Assembly (NCBI GenBank): GCA_016781505.1
Contig: JADDQF010000141.1
Location: forward strand, 1-58,330
Reading direction: 5' to 3'
Source of the DNA: a bacterium
GTDB lineage: Bacteria > Chloroflexota > Chloroflexia > Chloroflexales > Kallotenuaceae
DNA length: 58,330 nucleotides
Under the pieces are notes generated by a model. The model saw nothing but the letters and a program-made list of their open reading frames with translations, searched no databases and was not told the DNA's origin. Numbering within the stretch: the stretch's first letter is position 1; each line of letters begins with the position of its first letter. A program made the translations under genes and the position numbers. Shown in pieces: positions 28,361-37,245 of this stretch.

Positions 28361-28366
28361 ATTATA
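28361..28366 (-). promoter_or_regulatory. Extended -10 for hflX
   Basis: TGCTATAAT on the minus strand, 20 bases upstream of the hflX ATG; no good -35. Confidence 0.5.
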
Positions 28367-28434
28367 GCATTGACTATCAGCGGTCTTCCACCCGCAGTCT
28401 GCAACAATTTCCGTTCACATCAGGATTGCAGCAA

Positions 28435-28459
28435 GGGTACCTGTTTCACGCAGGTACCC
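28435..28459 (-). terminator. Hairpin behind leuS
   Basis: GGGTACCTG (28435-28443) and CAGGTACCC (28451-28459) form a perfect 9-bp stem 15 bases after the leuS stop. The U-run is weak (TTGC). Confidence 0.5.
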
Positions 28460-28474
28460 ACAGCTTGGAACATG

Positions 28475-30901
28475 TTAGCACACAACATTCACGACTTGGC
28501 CCGGCACGACGATCACCCGTGTCGGTTTTTCTCCCTTCAGCACGACCTGGACCTTGGCGCTGGCAAGCGCTAACTGCTCGATGCTGGCGGGTAGGGCGTC
28601 GGCTTCAACCGTAATTCGGTCGCGCACTTTGCCGTTGATCTGCACGGGCAGCTCAATCGTCGCGTCTGGCATGCCTGTGTCATCCGCTACCGGCCAGGGC
28701 TGCTGGTGGACGCTGCCGACGTCGCCCATACGCGACCATAGTTCCTCGGCCAGGTGGGGTGCTAGCGGTGCCAACAACAGCAGCAACGTGCGGAACGTCC
28801 GCTCCCGCTGCGCCTGCTCCAGCTCTGCCACGTGCTCGCGCAGCCAGCCAACCTCCTCCATCAGCGCCGCAAGCGTGACATGAAAGCGCAGCGCTTCGAT
28901 ACCGGCGGCGACACGCGCAATTAATCGCTGTCGGCGGCGCTCGGCCTCAACGGAGATCGGCTGAGGGGGCGACGACGTGGGGTGTTCGGCGGTGAGCAGC
29001 TCCCAGACTCGGCCGGCAAAGCGCGCCACGCCGCCAATCCCGGCGTCGCTGAAATCGCCGCCCTCTTCCCACGGCCCCAGAAAGAGCATATACATGCGGA
29101 AAATATCCGCCCCATACCTGTCCATGTAGCCGTCCGGGGAAATAACATTGCCGCGGCTCTTGGACATCTTCGCGCCATCCTTGGTGATTATGCCATGGAG
29201 CCGCAGCCGCTTGAATGGCTCATCAAACGGCAAGTGCCCGAGATCGTGCAAAGCCTTGACGATGAAGCGGGCGTATAAGTGGTGCATCGTGGTATGCTCC
29301 GGACCACCCGCGTACTGGTCGACGGGCAGCCAGCGCCGGACACGTGGGGGCTGCCAAGGCCGCGTTTGCTCGTCCGTCGAGGTGTAGCGCAGGAAGTACC
29401 AAGCCGAGTCCAGAAAATTATCACTGACATCCGTCTCCCGGCGGGCCGGCCCGCCACAGGCTGGGCAGCTGGTGTTAACAAATTCCTCGACCGACGCTAG
29501 GGGCGCAACACCCGTTGGCCGAAAATTCTCCAAGGGCGGCAACCTGACGGGTAATTGGTCTTCGGGGACTGGTACAGTGCCGCAAACAGGGCAATGGATC
29601 ATGGGGATGGGCGGCCCCCAATAGCGCTGCCGACTGATCAACCAGTCGCGCAGGCGGTAGTTCACACTCGCCTCGCCGGCACCTTGTGCCGTTAGCCATG
29701 CAGTGATCGCGGGCCGGGCATCGGCACTGGACATCCCACTAAAATGCCCGGACCCAATCAGCATCCCGTCTTCAGTAAAAGGCACTGGCTGAGCATCAGC
29801 ATCGTCGGCGCTCCCTGGTTGAACGACCGGCACAATCGGCAGCTCGTGCTCGGTTGCAAAAGCCCAAGCGCGCTCGTCGTGTGCGGGTACGGCCATGATT
29901 GCGCCGTAGCCGTACCGGTGCAACACATAATCGGCGATCCAGATCGGAACACAGCTCCCGGTAGCGGGATTTTGGGCATATGCTCCGGTCCAAACACCCG
30001 TTTCTGCGGTGCTGATCAGGCGTTCGCGCTCCAGCTTGCGCTGGGTTTGGGCGACGTAGGTGTTGACTGCCACCTGCTGTTCAGGCGTCGTGATGGCAGC
30101 AGCTAGTGGGTGTTCGGGCGCCAGCACCAGCGCGGTCACTCCAAAGATCGTGTCCGGCCGGGTTGTGAAAACGGCGATGGATGTGTTGTGGCCGACGACC
30201 GGAAAGCGCACGGTTGCTCCCTCGCTCCGGCCGATCCACGCTGTTTGCCGCTTGATCGAGGCGTCGGGATAATCGACGCCGCTGAAGTCCAGCAGTCGGT
30301 CGGCATAGTGCGTGATGCCCAAAACCCATTGACGCATCATGCGCTGCTCGATGAGCGAGCTACAGCGTTCGCACCGTCCATTGATAACCTGCTCGTTGGC
30401 CAGCACGGTTTGATCTTGCGGACACCAATTAACCGCTGCTTCGGCCTGATAGGCTAAGCCTGCCTTGAACAGCTGCAAAAAAATCCACTGCGTCCAGCGA
30501 TAATAGTCAGGGCTGGTCGTATCGACCTCCCGCGACCAATCGAACTGGCAGCCCAGCCGTTTCAGCTGCTCTTCCCGGAAGCGCCGAATATTCTCGGGAA
30601 CGACAGCGACCGGGTGACGGCCCAGCTTGATCGCATAATTTTCGGAGTGTATGCCAAACGCGTCGAAGCCGATCGGCTGAAACACATCGTAGCCTTGCAT
30701 CCGGCGCAGTCGGCCAAAGGCATCAGCGCCGCAGTAGGTGTACACATGGCCAACGTGCAGACCTTCGCCCGAGGGATATGGAAATTCCATCAAGTTGTAA
30801 AACGGTCGGGCCGCGTGGTCCAGGTCGATGCGATACTGGGCGGTTTGCTCCCAATGGTGCTGCCACTTTGCCTCAATCTCGTGGACGGCATAGCGTGTCA
30901 T
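28475..30901 (-). CDS. leuS: Leucine-tRNA ligase
   Basis: 808 residues. Class I synthetase with FPYPSGEGLHVGHVYTY (HIGH variant HVGH), KMSKSRGN, the CP1 editing domain with FTTRPDTIFGVTALVLAPEH and MAVPAHDERAWAFA, a zinc pair CPVCG/CPACG region, an anticodon domain, and a C-terminal tail (INGKVRDRITV). It charges tRNA-Leu and edits mischarged products. The leader upstream has a promoter, a Leu-rich 25-codon ORF and an intrinsic terminator, so expression is probably tuned by leucyl-tRNA level. A second short reading frame (start 31031, MRYLLAAYNDQ) runs into the leuS start out of frame. Confidence 0.96.
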   Translation of the reverse strand: MTRYAVHEIEAKWQHHWEQTAQYRIDLDHAARPFYNLMEFPYPSGEGLHVGHVYTYCGADAFGRLRRMQGYDVFQPIGFDAFGIHSENYAIKLGRHPVAVVPENIRRFREEQLKRLGCQFDWSREVDTTSPDYYRWTQWIFLQLFKAGLAYQAEAAVNWCPQDQTVLANEQVINGRCERCSSLIEQRMMRQWVLGITHYADRLLDFSGVDYPDASIKRQTAWIGRSEGATVRFPVVGHNTSIAVFTTRPDTIFGVTALVLAPEHPLAAAITTPEQQVAVNTYVAQTQRKLERERLISTAETGVWTGAYAQNPATGSCVPIWIADYVLHRYGYGAIMAVPAHDERAWAFATEHELPIVPVVQPGSADDADAQPVPFTEDGMLIGSGHFSGMSSADARPAITAWLTAQGAGEASVNYRLRDWLISRQRYWGPPIPMIHCPVCGTVPVPEDQLPVRLPPLENFRPTGVAPLASVEEFVNTSCPACGGPARRETDVSDNFLDSAWYFLRYTSTDEQTRPWQPPRVRRWLPVDQYAGGPEHTTMHHLYARFIVKALHDLGHLPFDEPFKRLRLHGIITKDGAKMSKSRGNVISPDGYMDRYGADIFRMYMLFLGPWEEGGDFSDAGIGGVARFAGRVWELLTAEHPTSSPPQPISVEAERRRQRLIARVAAGIEALRFHVTLAALMEEVGWLREHVAELEQAQRERTFRTLLLLLAPLAPHLAEELWSRMGDVGSVHQQPWPVADDTGMPDATIELPVQINGKVRDRITVEADALPASIEQLALASAKVQVVLKGEKPTRVIVVPGQVVNVVC

Positions 30902-31052
30902 GATCGGTGCTCCTGTTACGTAATCTGGCGCGTACGTGTCGGGCCTTTGAACCTTTATGGGTGTGCCGTCGGTTCACAGTGATTGGGCGGCGGACGAGCT
31001 GATCGTTGTAAGCGGCAAGAAGGTAGCGCATATCGGTTCCTTTGCGTGAATC

Positions 31053-31080
31053 AAAAAGCGCCTCCCGCATGGGGAGGCGC
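31053..31080 (-). terminator. Intrinsic terminator in the leuS leader (attenuator)
   Basis: On the minus strand GCGCCTCCC, a 5-base loop, GGGAGGCGC and then TTTTT. The 9-bp GC-rich stem (31058-31066 with 31072-31080) plus U-run is a strong Rho-independent terminator, placed between the leader peptide stop and leuS, 150 bases before the leuS ATG. A terminator in front of a gene read from the same promoter implies conditional read-through. Confidence 0.85.
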
Positions 31081-31113
31081 CACCTCGGCTAATGCTACAC
31101 GTGCGCTACAGCA

Positions 31114-31191
31114 TCAGACTGCCCATGCCAAGTAGCTCCTCATACGGAGGAGTTCGCGGCCGAGGAGCTGGTTGCTGCACGTTGCGTTCAT
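31114..31191 (-). CDS. Leucine-rich leader peptide of leuS
   Basis: 25 codons from ATG 31191 with AAGGA seven bases upstream, starting about 17 bases after the predicted transcription start. Five of 25 residues are Leu: two CTC CTC pairs (QLLGRELLRM) and one TTG. The first CTC CTC lies in AGCTCCTC (31162-31169), which pairs perfectly with GAGGAGCT (31134-31141); the second CTC CTC (31147-31152) competes for the same GAGGAG. So where a ribosome stalls decides which hairpin forms before the downstream terminator. This is the layout of a leuL-type attenuator. Translation is inferred, not shown. Confidence 0.7.
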   Translation of the reverse strand: MNATCSNQLLGRELLRMRSYLAWAV

Positions 31192-31213
31192 ATCGGTCCT
31201 TACGTCTTGGACA

Positions 31214-31242
31214 AGCGTAGCAAGAATCCAAACCAATGTCAA
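31214..31242 (-). promoter_or_regulatory. Promoter of leuS leader
   Basis: Minus strand TTGACA (31237-31242), exactly 17 bp, then TACGCT (31214-31219). It begins 20 bases after the stop of the copper fusion gene. Confidence 0.8.
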
Positions 31243-31261
31243 TCCCGCAATTGGCGGATGC

Positions 31262-33451
31262 TTAGCGGGCCGCCTGTTGCGCGTCGAGGTAAAACTGACG
31301 GATGTACGTAATCGTCTGCCATATTTGCTCCTCGCTGAGCTGCTCGCCAAATGCTGGCATTGCCGTCCCAGGCTTGCCGCCTTTGATCCAGCCATAAACC
31401 TCGGCGTCGGTGTGGGTCGCGAAGTGTGGCTGGGTGAAATCAGCTGGTAATCCCGGCAACGATTGCGCGGCAGGACCATCTCCTTTGCCGCCAACGCCAT
31501 GGCAGGTCACGCAGCTGCGCTGATACACTGCTTGGCCTGCCGCTAACACCTCCGGCGTTGCGCTCAGAGGGTTGGACGGCTCAGTGGCGCGCGTGAAATA
31601 GTAGGGGCTGACGGCAGCCATAAACGCACCCAGGAGCATGACCACGCTGCCGAGCTGAAAGCGATGCTGCCAGGTATTGCCGAGCGGTAGCTGGCTCAGG
31701 GCCACTCCCAGAAACGCCAGGACCAGAATAAGTGCCCAGACTGGCAGGGTAAATGCTGCCGTACTGGGTGCGCTTGTTGGCGTTGTGTCCACGATAAATG
31801 TGTGACGCACGTCGTTCATGCCAATTGCTCGCACAATCGTCTCGACCTGCCTCGGACCGGGCATAGTGAGCAGCGGCGCGCGCGCTCCCCAGCGGCCGGG
31901 CTCGACCTCACGCAGCTCAAGCTCTTGTTCGCCCATCTGATGCGCTGGCATTGAGACCCTGATCACGACCTCCGGCTGTACATCCGTCGGCAAGCCACGC
32001 GCGGTAACGGCAAAAATGTCGCCAGCCAGATCGTCCCGCGCCACCTGAAGGCTGAGCGCGACATCACGAACGGCGACAGTTTCGGCGAAATCACTGCCTG
32101 TCTGTGCCGCATCACGCGTGGGCGGCGAGGCAGTCAACACACCGACGGCCAGAAGCAGTACCACGCTGAGAGCGACTTCCAGGCCAACGTTAACGCGCAG
32201 CTGCCGCAAACCGGCTCGGCTCAAGGTTGAGGAGGTCACCGATTCGGTTTTGAGCCACCAGCGATTGTACCCGCCGATGAGGAGCAGCGCCCCAAACAGG
32301 AGCAGCTTGATGCTCAGCGCTCGGCCATAGGTTGTTGTCCAGAGCTCGCCGATGCCCACGATATGCCGCAGAGCCGCGATTGTGCCCGTAGCGGCCAAGG
32401 CGATAATGGCGGCGGTTGCCAGGCTGGAGTAGCGTGCCACAAGCAGGGTTACCAACGCGCCATGGAGTTTCCCGCCACGTTTGCGCAGCGCGAGCAACAC
32501 CAGCATCAGGGCGGGCAGCGAGCCGATCCAGGCTGCGGTGGCTACCAGGTGGACGAAGTCGAACGTGACCGCTGCTGCTGTGGCCAATGCGGACAAACTG
32601 GTTGTGCCCGCGGTTTGCGACACGGCACTGTGGCTCAGCAAGCTGATCGTAAGCAACCCGCCCAGGCCAACGAGCAGTGCCCATCGAGAACGGGCAGTGC
32701 CTGCTGTCCTCAGGAGTCCGGCAAGCGCGGCTGCCAGAAGCAGTCGCGCCATCAAGACGAGGCCAATGCGCGAGCCGGTGATCGTGAACAGCAGCGAGCT
32801 TTCAGCAGTGGTGCTGGCCCGCAGCAGCGTTCCCCCTGCTACGATGATGCCGGCTAATGCCGCGCCGAACGCAAGGCGGCGTAGCGCATCGCTCAGCGAC
32901 TCGTACACATCAGCATCTGGTACAAGTTCACTGCGCCAGACTGTTAAACTGAAGATCAGACTGCCGACGGCGAGAACGAGCGACAGGGCCGTGAGCCAAC
33001 GGAGCGCCACGTCTACAGGCGCTGGGGTTGGCAGCGGATCCGGTGGCGGCGGCGGCAAAAGCAATGGTGCGTTGGCTGCGGCTGGATCGCCAACGGCAAA
33101 CGACACCGCGCCCTGCATGGTATGTCCATCGACGGTTGAAAGCGTGCACCATTGGAGTGCATACACACCCTCGGACAGAGCCGGAAGGTCGAGCAGCAGC
33201 ACATACGGGTCGTCGGGCGCTACACGACTCGGATCGGTGCCAACGCTGCCACTTTCCGCACTGCTAAGCACAACGCGGCTGTAGGAGGGGTCCAGCGGCT
33301 CGCTAAACCGTAGTCTAGCCGTCGCCTGAGCCTGGGCAATAACAGAGTTCGCCGCTGGATTTGACTCGACAAGATTGGCGTGCGCCGACGCGCTGCGGGG
33401 CAGCAACGCGAGCAGCACCAAGACACAGCAGAGCAAAAAAGCTTTTTGCAT
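31262..33451 (-). CDS. CopC-CopD-YtkA-cytochrome c fusion
   Basis: 729 residues. A signal peptide (1-23) leaves a mature N-terminal HANLVESNPAANS, whose first His is the CopC copper ligand; the CopC domain ends near 120 with the TVDGHTMQGAVSFAVG motif. A Pro-rich linker leads to a CopD membrane domain of about eight helices (150-450). A YtkA/FixH-like beta domain (about 465-560, VRVSMPAHQMGEQELELREV) follows, then two more helices and a C-terminal class I cytochrome c (CVTCHG, about 645; distal Met in GTAMPAFGEQLSEEQIW). It probably binds or transports copper outside the cell and passes electrons. It is downstream of two other copper-type genes. Confidence 0.85.
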   Translation of the reverse strand: MQKAFLLCCVLVLLALLPRSASAHANLVESNPAANSVIAQAQATARLRFSEPLDPSYSRVVLSSAESGSVGTDPSRVAPDDPYVLLLDLPALSEGVYALQWCTLSTVDGHTMQGAVSFAVGDPAAANAPLLLPPPPPDPLPTPAPVDVALRWLTALSLVLAVGSLIFSLTVWRSELVPDADVYESLSDALRRLAFGAALAGIIVAGGTLLRASTTAESSLLFTITGSRIGLVLMARLLLAAALAGLLRTAGTARSRWALLVGLGGLLTISLLSHSAVSQTAGTTSLSALATAAAVTFDFVHLVATAAWIGSLPALMLVLLALRKRGGKLHGALVTLLVARYSSLATAAIIALAATGTIAALRHIVGIGELWTTTYGRALSIKLLLFGALLLIGGYNRWWLKTESVTSSTLSRAGLRQLRVNVGLEVALSVVLLLAVGVLTASPPTRDAAQTGSDFAETVAVRDVALSLQVARDDLAGDIFAVTARGLPTDVQPEVVIRVSMPAHQMGEQELELREVEPGRWGARAPLLTMPGPRQVETIVRAIGMNDVRHTFIVDTTPTSAPSTAAFTLPVWALILVLAFLGVALSQLPLGNTWQHRFQLGSVVMLLGAFMAAVSPYYFTRATEPSNPLSATPEVLAAGQAVYQRSCVTCHGVGGKGDGPAAQSLPGLPADFTQPHFATHTDAEVYGWIKGGKPGTAMPAFGEQLSEEQIWQTITYIRQFYLDAQQAAR

Positions 33452-33534
33452 GATGATTTGTTAGGGTGCGGCGTGAGCAGGCTCGATCCATTGATCGACC
33501 TGCTCACGTACTTTGAAGACTTGCAGAGCAGATG

Positions 33535-34161
33535 TTATGTGCGCGCGGCCGAGCGTTCGTCAAGGGCAGCAGGCGTTCGCCGTCCACGGAGCGCGCCGAG
33601 TGCTGCCAATAGGCTGATCAGGCCAAAGGCTAAGCTGGCGCCGCCCAATATTGTTGCCGTCAGGGCCATGCTTCTGGCCGCCGCGAGCTCAGCGCTTAGC
33701 TCCGTTGCAGCGGGCACTTTTGCGGGAAATTGGAGTGCGGTCATGGGCTGAACCCTGCTAAAACCCTCTGGGCTGGAGGTGAATGTTTCGTCGATAGCTG
33801 TACCGTTAATATCGCCAAAGAAGCGGAACGTGTAATCGCCCGCGGCCGTGGGATAAAAATCAGCGGTGTAGACACCCTTCTCGTTCCAGGCCGGCTCCAG
33901 CGCGAGGTCGAGCTGCTGCTCGCCGTAGATCACTTGAGCCTTGAGCGTCTCGGCCAGGTTTTCCATGGGCGTTTGGGTGGTCTTGTCGGTGATGCTGACC
34001 CAGATGCCGTTTTGCTCGCCTTCAAAGGCCGGCTCGTTGATAAAGCCAACCACAAACTTATATTGACCGACATCACGGTGTTCGTGCGCAGACGCCGCAA
34101 CCGGCAGCAGCAAGGCGCTAAGCAGCGCAACAACAAACAGCGTGCGAAGTGAACGTTTCAT
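33535..34161 (-). CDS. Exported, membrane-anchored protein of copper cluster
   Basis: 208 residues from ATG 34161. Signal peptide MKRSLRTLFVVALLSALLLP with cleavage near AASA-HEH, so the mature protein begins HEHRDVGQYKFVVGF with two His near the N-terminus. A beta-rich domain (about 30-150: GIWVSITDKTTQ, QVIYGEQQLDLAL, AGDYTFRFFGDINGTAIDE) is followed by a C-terminal membrane helix (about 168-192) and a basic end. The fold resembles copper-handling cupredoxin/YtkA-like proteins. Its place upstream of the CopC-CopD fusion, 83 bases away, supports a copper role; I cannot name the family. Confidence 0.7.
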   Translation of the reverse strand: MKRSLRTLFVVALLSALLLPVAASAHEHRDVGQYKFVVGFINEPAFEGEQNGIWVSITDKTTQTPMENLAETLKAQVIYGEQQLDLALEPAWNEKGVYTADFYPTAAGDYTFRFFGDINGTAIDETFTSSPEGFSRVQPMTALQFPAKVPAATELSAELAAARSMALTATILGGASLAFGLISLLAALGALRGRRTPAALDERSAART

Positions 34162-34282
34162 GGTGATGAACTCCATTAGCAATGCATAGCAACAGCTGCG
34201 TGGCGCAGCCGAGCTGACAACACGACGACAGATACCGAGGCAACACAAATGTGCAGCCAGGCGATAGACCGACTGTGATGGT

Positions 34283-34681
34283 TTATGCAGGGCTAATGGT
34301 GAAACGGGGTGGCGTACGAGGCGGAGGATGAATGATCGATAAATTAGCGAGGTGGTTATGGCCGAATTGCAACGCCACCACCCGCAACAGCGGAAGCAAA
34401 AGCAACGGGAGGATTACGGCGAAAGTGAGTGCGCTCGGCGGCTCGACCGCGGAATGATGCGTGTTATACAGGTCACTGCCGCAGTCCGCTTGGTCGCTGC
34501 TCACCACCATGCCATCATGCGCAGCATGGTGGTGATGATGGGCATGATCCTGGCTTTCCAAGATCATGCAGTGGGCGAGGCATGCACATGGACCGCTAAG
34601 CATGACAAAGCCGATGAGCAGTACGCAGCTGGCCGACCTCGGAGGATGGTCTGCCCAGTGCTTTAGCACACGCACGATCAT
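34283..34681 (-). CDS. Small His-rich membrane protein
   Basis: 132 residues from ATG 34681 (a longer in-frame start exists). Two hydrophobic segments (about 16-36, SCVLLIGFVMLSGPCACLAH; and about 87-105, LTFAVILPLLLLPLLRVVAL) flank an outside loop with a His cluster (DHAHHHHHAAHDGM) and several Cys. Such His/Met/Cys-rich loops bind metal, and the next genes are copper-type, so a copper- or zinc-sensing or buffering role is plausible. No family recognised. Confidence 0.5.
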   Translation of the reverse strand: MIVRVLKHWADHPPRSASCVLLIGFVMLSGPCACLAHCMILESQDHAHHHHHAAHDGMVVSSDQADCGSDLYNTHHSAVEPPSALTFAVILPLLLLPLLRVVALQFGHNHLANLSIIHPPPRTPPRFTISPA

Positions 34682-35143
34682 TCTTGGAACGAGGTACCAC
34701 ACGTCAGTTGCTTGCTTCCAATGTATCGGTGAAGGGCTGGGCCAGCCGTGTATAACCAATTGCAGCAGTGATCAAGACGGGCGTTTGTTGTATCACAATC
34801 TACGTTGCCGAAACCACGTTGGATGGGTTATACCACAAACCATGCTGGGTAATGATCCTTCTTTAGACCAACGTCTTGCGCGAAATCGGGCATGTTCCAG
34901 AGTTGCACTAGCTCAGCCTCGTACGCTCTGCTGCTTCACACTCGCGAATTCGGCGACAACCAGCAGCATACCTGATGCAGGGAGGTTGAGGGTGGAGAAA
35001 TTTTCACCGGGCATAGTGATTTATCAACCGGTGACGGCAGACGCCAAACCTACCCCCAGAACCACATGTTGCTGGAATAGGTGAGGCTCGTAGTGAGCGG
35101 TGAATGTTATCTTCCATGAGTCACAACCCCTAACGTCTGCCTA
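34682..35143. other. Gene-free stretch upstream of copper cluster
   Basis: About 460 bases between the His-rich gene and the rlmB stop. Only weak promoter-like boxes are seen on the minus strand, such as TGGTATAAC at about 34818-34826. The open frame on the plus strand here has no ribosome site or family resemblance. I see no RNA gene or repeat. Confidence 0.4.
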
Positions 35144-36019
35144 TCAGGCTTTGCCCTGCGCTCGTCGACGCCACAATGAGTACAAGGCGATTGAGCCAGC
35201 GGTGGCCGCATTTAACGAGGCGACATGGCCGGCCATGGGCAGTTTCAACAGAAAGTCGCAGCGGTCGCGTACCAGCCGTGACAGTCCTGGTCCTTCAGCG
35301 CCGACTACCAACGCCAGCGGCAAGTCCGAGCGCTGCTGATCAAACAGCTGAGCGCGGGGATCGTCCTCCAGCCCGGCGATCCAAACGTTGTGCTCCTTTA
35401 GCTCCTCGATGGCCTGTACCAGATTTGTGACCTGCGCAATCAGCAGATGCTCAACCGCGCCCGCCGATGCGTTAACAACCGCCGGCGTAACACCGGCCGC
35501 CCGCCGGTCGGGCAATACCACGCCGTGCGCGCCCACGACATCGGCAGTCCGCAGCAGCGTCCCCACGTTTTGTGGGTCTTGCACATGATCCAGCAGCAGC
35601 AGCAGCGGCAATTCACCCCGTGATTGTGCCAGCGCCAACATGTCGTCGAGCTGGGCATAACGATACAAGCCAGCTTCAAGCGCCACACCCTGATGGTTCG
35701 CGCCCTCGGTCAGCTCGTCCAACGCGCGCCGCTCGACCTCCACCACCGGCACTTCGGCGACGTGAGCCAGCTCGGTGAGCTCGGCAACGGGACCACCCTC
35801 GCGCACGCCCGTCGCAATCAACAGGCGGCGCAGATTGCGGCGTCGCGCTCGCAGTGCTTCGCGAATCGCATTCCGTCCGTACAACAGCTCATGGGTTGGT
35901 GTACGCTGTGGCCGCTCGTCCCACCGCCGCTCCGGCCCTTGCCTCAGGGATGCTCGTGGAGGTCCGCCTTGCGCCGGGGCCGACGAACGCTGTGGCCGAC
36001 GATCATTTTTGTGTTTCAT
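35144..36019 (-). CDS. rlmB: 23S rRNA (guanosine-2'-O-)-methyltransferase, RlmB/TrmH family
   Basis: 291 residues from ATG 36019. An Arg/Pro-rich N-terminal extension (about 1-40) precedes a substrate-binding domain (LLYGRNAIREALRARRRNLRRL) and a SPOUT knot with the three family motifs: LLLDHVQDPQNVGTLLRTA, LVVGAEGPGLSRLV and LPMAGHVASLNAATAGSIALY. The enzyme 2'-O-methylates a guanosine in 23S rRNA. It follows dnaJ by 80 bases on the same strand and may be the last gene of the heat-shock operon. Confidence 0.9.
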   Translation of the reverse strand: MKHKNDRRPQRSSAPAQGGPPRASLRQGPERRWDERPQRTPTHELLYGRNAIREALRARRRNLRRLLIATGVREGGPVAELTELAHVAEVPVVEVERRALDELTEGANHQGVALEAGLYRYAQLDDMLALAQSRGELPLLLLLDHVQDPQNVGTLLRTADVVGAHGVVLPDRRAAGVTPAVVNASAGAVEHLLIAQVTNLVQAIEELKEHNVWIAGLEDDPRAQLFDQQRSDLPLALVVGAEGPGLSRLVRDRCDFLLKLPMAGHVASLNAATAGSIALYSLWRRRAQGKA

Positions 36020-36099
36020 ACAGGTGTCCAACGCGAAAGGCCGAAGATCAAAGGTCCGCCTATCTGACCTTCAACCTTCGACCTGTGATCTGCACCTTG

Positions 36100-37233
36100 T
36101 TACATGCCGAATGCGTCTTTAAGTTTGGAGAAGAAGCCGCCATCACGCTTGTCGATCGGCTCGCTGCCCCATTCTTCGGCCAGCTCGCCCAGCAGCTCCC
36201 GTTGGCGCTCCGACAGCTTGGTCGGCACAACAATCCGCGTCACGATTAGTTGGTCGCCACGCCCTTGCCCACGGAGCGATGGCGCGCCTTTGCCGCGCAG
36301 CCGAAAGATCGTCTCGTGCTGGGTGCCGGGCGGGATTTCCAGCATTTCTTCGCCACCAACGGTTGGTACCTTGAGCTCCGTCCCCAGCGCCGCCTGAGCG
36401 ACGTTGAGCGGCAGCTCAAGAATAATGTCGTTGCCGTTGCGTTGGAAGAGCTCATGCTCGCGAACGGAGATGGCGACCAGCAGGTCACCCGCGGAACCAC
36501 CGCGCATACCCGCCTCACCCTCGCCGCGCAGCCGCAGCTGAAGGCCGGTATCCACTCCCGGCGGCACGTTCACCTTGACCTTGCGCGTATTGCGCACCCG
36601 GCCCTCGCCTTTACACGTGTGGCAGGGTACGGCGACCATTTTGCCGCTGCCGCCGCACTGATCGCAGGTGACCACCGTCAGCATGTTGAAGATCGGCGCA
36701 CGGGTACGGATCTCGCCCTGGCCGTTACACTTAGAGCACTTAACCAGGTCGGTGCCGGGCTCGGCGCCATCGCCATGACACGTGCCGCACGGCTCGGGTC
36801 GCTGGAACGAGATCTCCTTTTCCGTGCCGAAGATCGCTTCTTCAAAGCTGACTTGCAGATGGTAGCGCAAGTCGGAGCCACGGAGCGCGCTCTGGCTCGT
36901 CCCGCCAGTCCGGCCGCCCTGGTTCATAAAAGCGTCAAAGATCGACGAGAAAATATCGCCGCCAAATCCCGCGCCGCCGAAAGGATCGTAGCCGCCCGCG
37001 CCGCCAACCGCCTGGTGCCCGAAGCGATCATACATTGTCCGCTTATCGTTGTCCGACAGCACCTCGTAGGCTTCGTTGATCTCCTTAAACCGGGTCTCGG
37101 CGTCAGCCTCTTTGTTGAGGTCCGGGTGGTATTGGCGCGCAAGCTTGCGGTACGCTTTTTTGATATCGTCCGCGCTCGCGCTGCGGGCTACGCCCAGCAC
37201 TTCATAATAATCACGTTTCGATGAGGTTGCCAT
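36100..37233 (-). CDS. dnaJ: Chaperone protein DnaJ
   Basis: 377 residues. J domain (1-70) with the HPD triplet (ARQYHPDLN), a Gly/Phe region ([17 protein letters not shown]), four zinc-finger repeats CxxCxGxG ([32 protein letters not shown]) and the C-terminal substrate domains. It stimulates DnaK ATPase and delivers unfolded proteins. Last of hrcA-grpE-dnaK-dnaJ. Confidence 0.97.
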   Translation of the reverse strand: MATSSKRDYYEVLGVARSASADDIKKAYRKLARQYHPDLNKEADAETRFKEINEAYEVLSDNDKRTMYDRFGHQAVGGAGGYDPFGGAGFGGDIFSSIFDAFMNQGGRTGGTSQSALRGSDLRYHLQVSFEEAIFGTEKEISFQRPEPCGTCHGDGAEPGTDLVKCSKCNGQGEIRTRAPIFNMLTVVTCDQCGGSGKMVAVPCHTCKGEGRVRNTRKVKVNVPPGVDTGLQLRLRGEGEAGMRGGSAGDLLVAISVREHELFQRNGNDIILELPLNVAQAALGTELKVPTVGGEEMLEIPPGTQHETIFRLRGKGAPSLRGQGRGDQLIVTRIVVPTKLSERQRELLGELAEEWGSEPIDKRDGGFFSKLKDAFGM

Positions 37234-37245
37234 CGTTTACTCCGT

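Noticed and set aside
30902-31242. T-box riboswitch before leuS
   Set aside because: No T-box consensus or specifier-loop structure is visible; a leader peptide explains the terminator better.
34566-35084. 172-residue plus-strand frame in the gap upstream of the copper genes
   Set aside because: Overlaps the His-rich gene, has no ribosome site and no recognisable domain.
36250-37224. 324-residue open frame on the plus strand opposite dnaJ
   Set aside because: Antisense to a complete DnaJ with all motifs; the frame is open only because of GC-rich codon bias.
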